DNA of 64,000 bases from Ophioceras dolichostomum (Eukaryota; Ascomycota; Sordariomycetes; Magnaporthales; Ophioceraceae), in assembly GCA_003049485.1 (NCBI GenBank), contig PYST01000088.1, positions 55,691 to 119,690 of the forward strand. The letters are read 5' to 3'. This document shows positions 60,300 through 64,000 of the stretch, piece by piece (the first letter of the stretch is position 1; each line of letters opens with the position of its first letter). Made by a program: the position numbers and the translations under genes. Under the pieces are notes generated by a model that searched no databases, had not been told where the DNA came from, and worked only from the letters and a program-made list of their open reading frames with translations.

Positions 60300-62009
60300 G
60301 GAGGGTATGTGATGGGATGGGCAGTGACGAGACCAAGACGGGATGGTAATAAAACTACTACCTCTACTCGCTCTCGTCGGACTCGACTGCGGCGGCGGCA
60401 GCAGCAGCAGCATCAGCAGCATCGACGGGATCAGACCAGACGGACACACGGGCTGCTTGAAGATGGGGAATCTTGGGGCGGGGAAGGGAAGGGGGCGGCA
60501 TAATTCATGATCGACGCGAGACGTCCTCACACCCGTCGAGTCGACCTGAGCAGGGTAGGGTGTTAAGTTGATTGCGTGCAGCGACGGCAGGAGAAGCAAG
60601 AAAAGAGACCAGAGATGGGATGGATGGACGGCTAGTTATTCGGATAGAAGGACTATCAATCGTCTTGCCGCCCTCATCGTCGAGCATGTCGTCGTGGTGG
60701 TGCAGACGGAGACGAGATTGCTTTGTAAGTGCCGGTTGGTGGGTTGGTGATGACAGATCGAGTTGATGTAACAGGGCGGCTGAGGGTGGCGGCTCAACCA
60801 ATTCATCATCCATTTTCCGTCCTTCGTCCTTTCCGCGGAAAATGTTGGGTAGGACGAGGGTATTCAGCGCACATAAGCGGACGGCGTCACATGGACAAAG
60901 ACAGGGAAGGGCAGCCAGAAGTCGGAGATGGTTGCGAGAAAGGGCAGGTACAGCAGCGCCTAGAAGAGAGGATATACCTTGGACGCCGAAAGGACGGGAA
61001 GGACGACCAGAAAAAAAATCGATAGTCGCGGAGGTAATCTCCTCAAATTCATGCGTTGCCTCTTCAATGACGTGCTCTCTCCCTCTCTTTCAGCTGAGTT
61101 ACCAGCAAACCGGAGAAAACGTGGCAAGCCACACACACATACCTCAGCTGGGCTGGGTTGCTGAGTGATTAAAATCAAACAAGTACTTCTGGCCGCATCA
61201 ATTATTACGGACGAAAGCAAGGGAGGAGGAGGAGGAGGTGGTGGTGATTATGATGGCGGCCTGGACTTTCAGGGGAAGAAGAGGGGTAGGGAAGGAGGGA
61301 GCGAGATGGTGGGGGGCACGGGCAGAACTGTCAAGGGGTCAAGGCTGTTTGTTGGTGGTGTTGGTGGCTTGCCAGGGACGGAAGGGGGAGTGAGGAGGCG
61401 CCAATTCAGCTGGTCTAAACTCGGGGAGAGACGGAGGTTGAGCGGCCTCTTGGACTTCAGAAGAGGCTGATGATGAAGCGGCCGTGATGATGATCAGGGG
61501 GGCAGATCATCGAGCCGGACGAACGGACGGACAGATACAGAGAGAGGCGCAGCTAAACCCATCAGAAGCGATTTTTGTGTTATAGGAATATGACAAAAAA
61601 TAGTCCCTTGCGTGATATCTCTCTGGCTTGCTTTTCCCTGATCGACATCGGCTCTTGCTGAAGTTGTGAGTCGGTAAGTTTGTTGGTGAGGCTTTTAGGA
61701 AGGGGGTGCTGAGAAAAGAGGGGGAGAAGACGCAGGGCTGGATGGGGCCTCACAATTGGACGTCGTTCTCTTTCAGTGACAGCCAATCAAGGCTGAGGGG
61801 CTGCACTTCGACAAGACAGTCGTGCCACGACATTCCTTGCTCTCAATGCAGTTTAGCTCCCCTTTTGAGCTTCTTTGTCAGGGCTGCTCAGCTCTCACCA
61901 ATCGTGGTAGCGCCGTGGTCAGGCACCGTCCGAACGCTAAAGTGTTTTGCTATGGTTTCCTCTCTCCCTCTGCTGCCGTCTTCTTGCCATTCTTCTCACG
62001 GCATGGCTT

Positions 62010-62028
62010 CTTTTTTTTTTTTTTTTTT
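62010..62028. repeat. Poly-T tract
   Basis: About 19 consecutive T residues on the + strand in non-coding DNA. No flanking duplication or retroelement sequence was seen beside it, so it is not taken as evidence for a retroposed copy. Confidence 0.8.
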
Positions 62029-63434
62029 CGTTGGTACGACAGACAGGTCAGGTCGAAAAGAAAGAGAGAGAGAGCACACGGCCCATCCGTCGTTGCCGCC
62101 CCCTTCTACTACTACATTCCCGTCCTGTGAGAGGAAGACCCGTGGTTCAGCGGTTGTGCTTTCCCACTTCCCAACGGCATCGGCGAGACATCGCGTGATA
62201 CCCCGACCATGTCTTGGGCTCTGGAATCCAAACTTAGAAAGTATCCGGAAATTGCATCCCCGGATTTTCTTTTCTTTTTGTCGAGGGATTATTCGAATTT
62301 CGCTTTTCATGTCAAGCGGCCCAACCAAACAAACATGCTTCTTCTCCTCTCTCACTCGTGCAGATCTTTCCATCTTTCTCGTCATTTTATCGGCTGTTGG
62401 GCATCGATATTTTCCAATTTTCACATGTTGTATGTACGTATGTATTTCGGGTGCTCGCAGGCCATTGGATCGTAAGCGGGAGCCGAGGGGCAGTTTTGGC
62501 TTTGCTGAGCTGCTAGTCTGAGGCGGCTGCTCAGAAATCCCATTAACATCCCTGCCTGGCAAGCTTGCTTGGGCTGAAGCTAATGATGCTCTCCCTCACA
62601 GGTGCATTATTAGATCCCCGCCCACCATCATTCTATCATCAGTTTGGGGGTCAACTTCGACCTATCGGTGTTGATAAACGTGGAAAAAACGAACAAGGCC
62701 CCCCACGACTCACGGCTCAAGGCCAATTGTTCACCTGACGTTTGTGGCGGTCAAGCGAAAATGAGGGCCTCTAATATTCTCTCATCTCAACGTGCTGGTT
62801 GCTGCATGTGCTTCTGATGAGTGAGAACGCCATGGCCGCCACGGAAGCCACGGGGAAAAGGGGACATTGCATCGCATGGCGCACTGCAGGAACCGTACCT
62901 CTCGCATCTGGTCGTGCGTCACGTTTCGTGCCGTTTCGTTTGGAAGCAGCGTGCATTCCCTGCTTGGCCTGGCTGTCATTTGCTGGACTTGCTGGTCTGG
63001 AGCTGCACAAGGGCGGATATGCGGCAGCCGCATCTCATCTGCATAACGTATGTCTGTCGACACAGGCGCATCGCCCAGTGAGCTCTTGCCTCTACGATGT
63101 AGCGCCCGTCTCCGGGCCTGGTCAGACGAGGCTAGGCCTCAAATCGTGGCCTTGGTTTGTTCAGTCTGGCAAGCGGCTTCACACATACATGGAGAGCAGA
63201 GTCCGAGAAGTGATCAGAGCCCAGTAGCTCTTGGTACGGATAAGGCTGATTATTCCCTTTCTGGTAGTAGTAGTAGCAGTGGTTTGTTAGATTGTGGGGG
63301 GTTGCATCCGCATCGCAACTGGACCTTCCGCGCTTCCGTTTCCGTTTCCAAACTCGCTTACACGGGGGATGAGCAAGCAAATGCTGTTTTCTTGTTTCCC
63401 TCGCCTTGTCTAGCTCGTCGGTCTAGCCAACGTC

Positions 63435-63457
63435 AACCTACCTACCTAGGTACCTAT
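63435..63457. repeat. CCTACCTACCTAGGTACCTA motif
   Basis: One of the longest copies of a short near-palindromic motif that recurs in many intergenic intervals of this window (see findings). It is non-coding here. Confidence 0.75.
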
Positions 63458-64000
63458 TAATTGCTCAGAGGAATTTTGCCTCAGGTATGATAAGAAGACG
63501 CTCTGAATTTCGTGGTTGTGTCGATGTCTCTTACCTTCGGTATGCCCCTTGAGCTGGTTTCGGTGGAGCATTAATGAGGTGTTCACACAGAAGGAAGGGA
63601 TGCTGAACTTTAAACTTTAAAGTTTACTTGAGGCATGCTACGAGATCACGGTGATCAAGGGATGCAAGTTGAGAGATTCGTAATTGGACCCTTTTTACGG
63701 CTGACCCGAAGGTCCGGGAGAGCTGTGTCTGTCTCCTTGACATTCTTGACGTGGCCTGACATGAAGAAAAGAGGCGACTGTCATCTCATCCCATGTCCGA
63801 AGTCCCCTTTTCCTCACCGTCCGTTCTCCGTTTTCTGATCACCGCCTTTTCAGATGGGAAATTGCTATCCTGTAGAGCACGGCTGTCGTCGTCGCTTCGA
63901 TGGATTGTCTTTCTGTGCCGTACCTAAACAGGAACGACCTTCCTGATCATTGATAAAAGAAAGGCAATAGACACGGGTTATGGACGCCCAAGGCAAAGGG

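Larger units (their letters stand above)
56916..64000. other. Gene-poor region downstream of the Rua1-type gene
   Basis: I support no gene in these 7 kb. The first kilobase is T/C-rich on the + strand and is probably 3' untranslated sequence. Further on, open frames are short or of biased composition; the longest (61706-62521, + strand) contains a run of Phe from a poly-T tract and no domain. Copies of the CCTAGGTA-type motif occur near 58871, 59147, 59531 and 63437. A gene with many short exons could be missed. Confidence 0.45.

Noticed and set aside
62140..62210. TGGTTCAGCGGTTGTGC, resembling a tRNA A box
   Set aside because: No B box (GGTTCRANNCC) follows within 80 bases and no acceptor stem forms.
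61706..62521. 271-codon + strand open frame
   Set aside because: It runs through a poly-T tract giving a Phe run and has no domain; probably chance.

Overview
The window looks like nuclear DNA of a filamentous ascomycete, most likely a sordariomycete. The evidence is GC-rich coding exons, short introns (about 50-310 nt) with GT..AG ends and CTRAY-type branch sites, low-complexity Q/S/T/P tracts in regulatory proteins, and proteins of clearly fungal type, such as a Snx41 that resembles the Neurospora protein. There is no sign of operons, CRISPR arrays or bacterial mobile elements. All gene models below were spliced by hand; every listed exon junction was checked for reading phase, but homology rests on recognition and not on a search.

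Positions 1-43 kb are gene-dense, about one gene per 3 kb, and mostly housekeeping. In order: a Cdb4/PA2G4-like protein (-), the SWI/SNF subunit Snf5 (+), a V-ATPase proteolipid c-type subunit with a 13-nt microexon (-), the cohesin regulator Pds5/BimD (-), a Ser/Thr-rich anchored surface protein (+), the mRNA-capping guanylyltransferase (-), sorting nexin Snx41 (-), a single-pass membrane protein with a long RS-rich tail (-), TRAPP subunit Trs20/sedlin (+), histone H4 (-), a MaoC-type (HTD2-like) dehydratase with an unusual C-terminal tail (+), a large PH plus leucine-rich-repeat protein with a probable GC-AG intron (-), and a short disordered Pro/Gly-rich protein (+).

Positions 42.7-64 kb are very different. 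In about 21 kb I can support only one gene: a putative transcription regulator with a C-terminal Rua1-type (DUF4451) Cys/His domain at 54.2-56.9 kb. It has about 11.5 kb of apparently non-coding DNA upstream and at least 7 kb downstream, rich in pyrimidine runs and short tandem repeats. This isolation resembles the layout of fungal developmental or master regulators and is the most unusual feature of the window.

The genes do not form an obvious pathway or biosynthetic cluster. Themes are chromatin and chromosomes (snf5, pds5, H4), RNA 5'-end maturation (capping enzyme), endomembrane traffic and acidification (snx41, trs20, V-ATPase c) and mitochondrial lipid metabolism (HTD2-like). A short motif built on CCTAGGTACCTA recurs in at least ten intergenic or intronic places. 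I found no convincing tRNA, rRNA, transposon or wholly new system; the findings list what deserves a second look.
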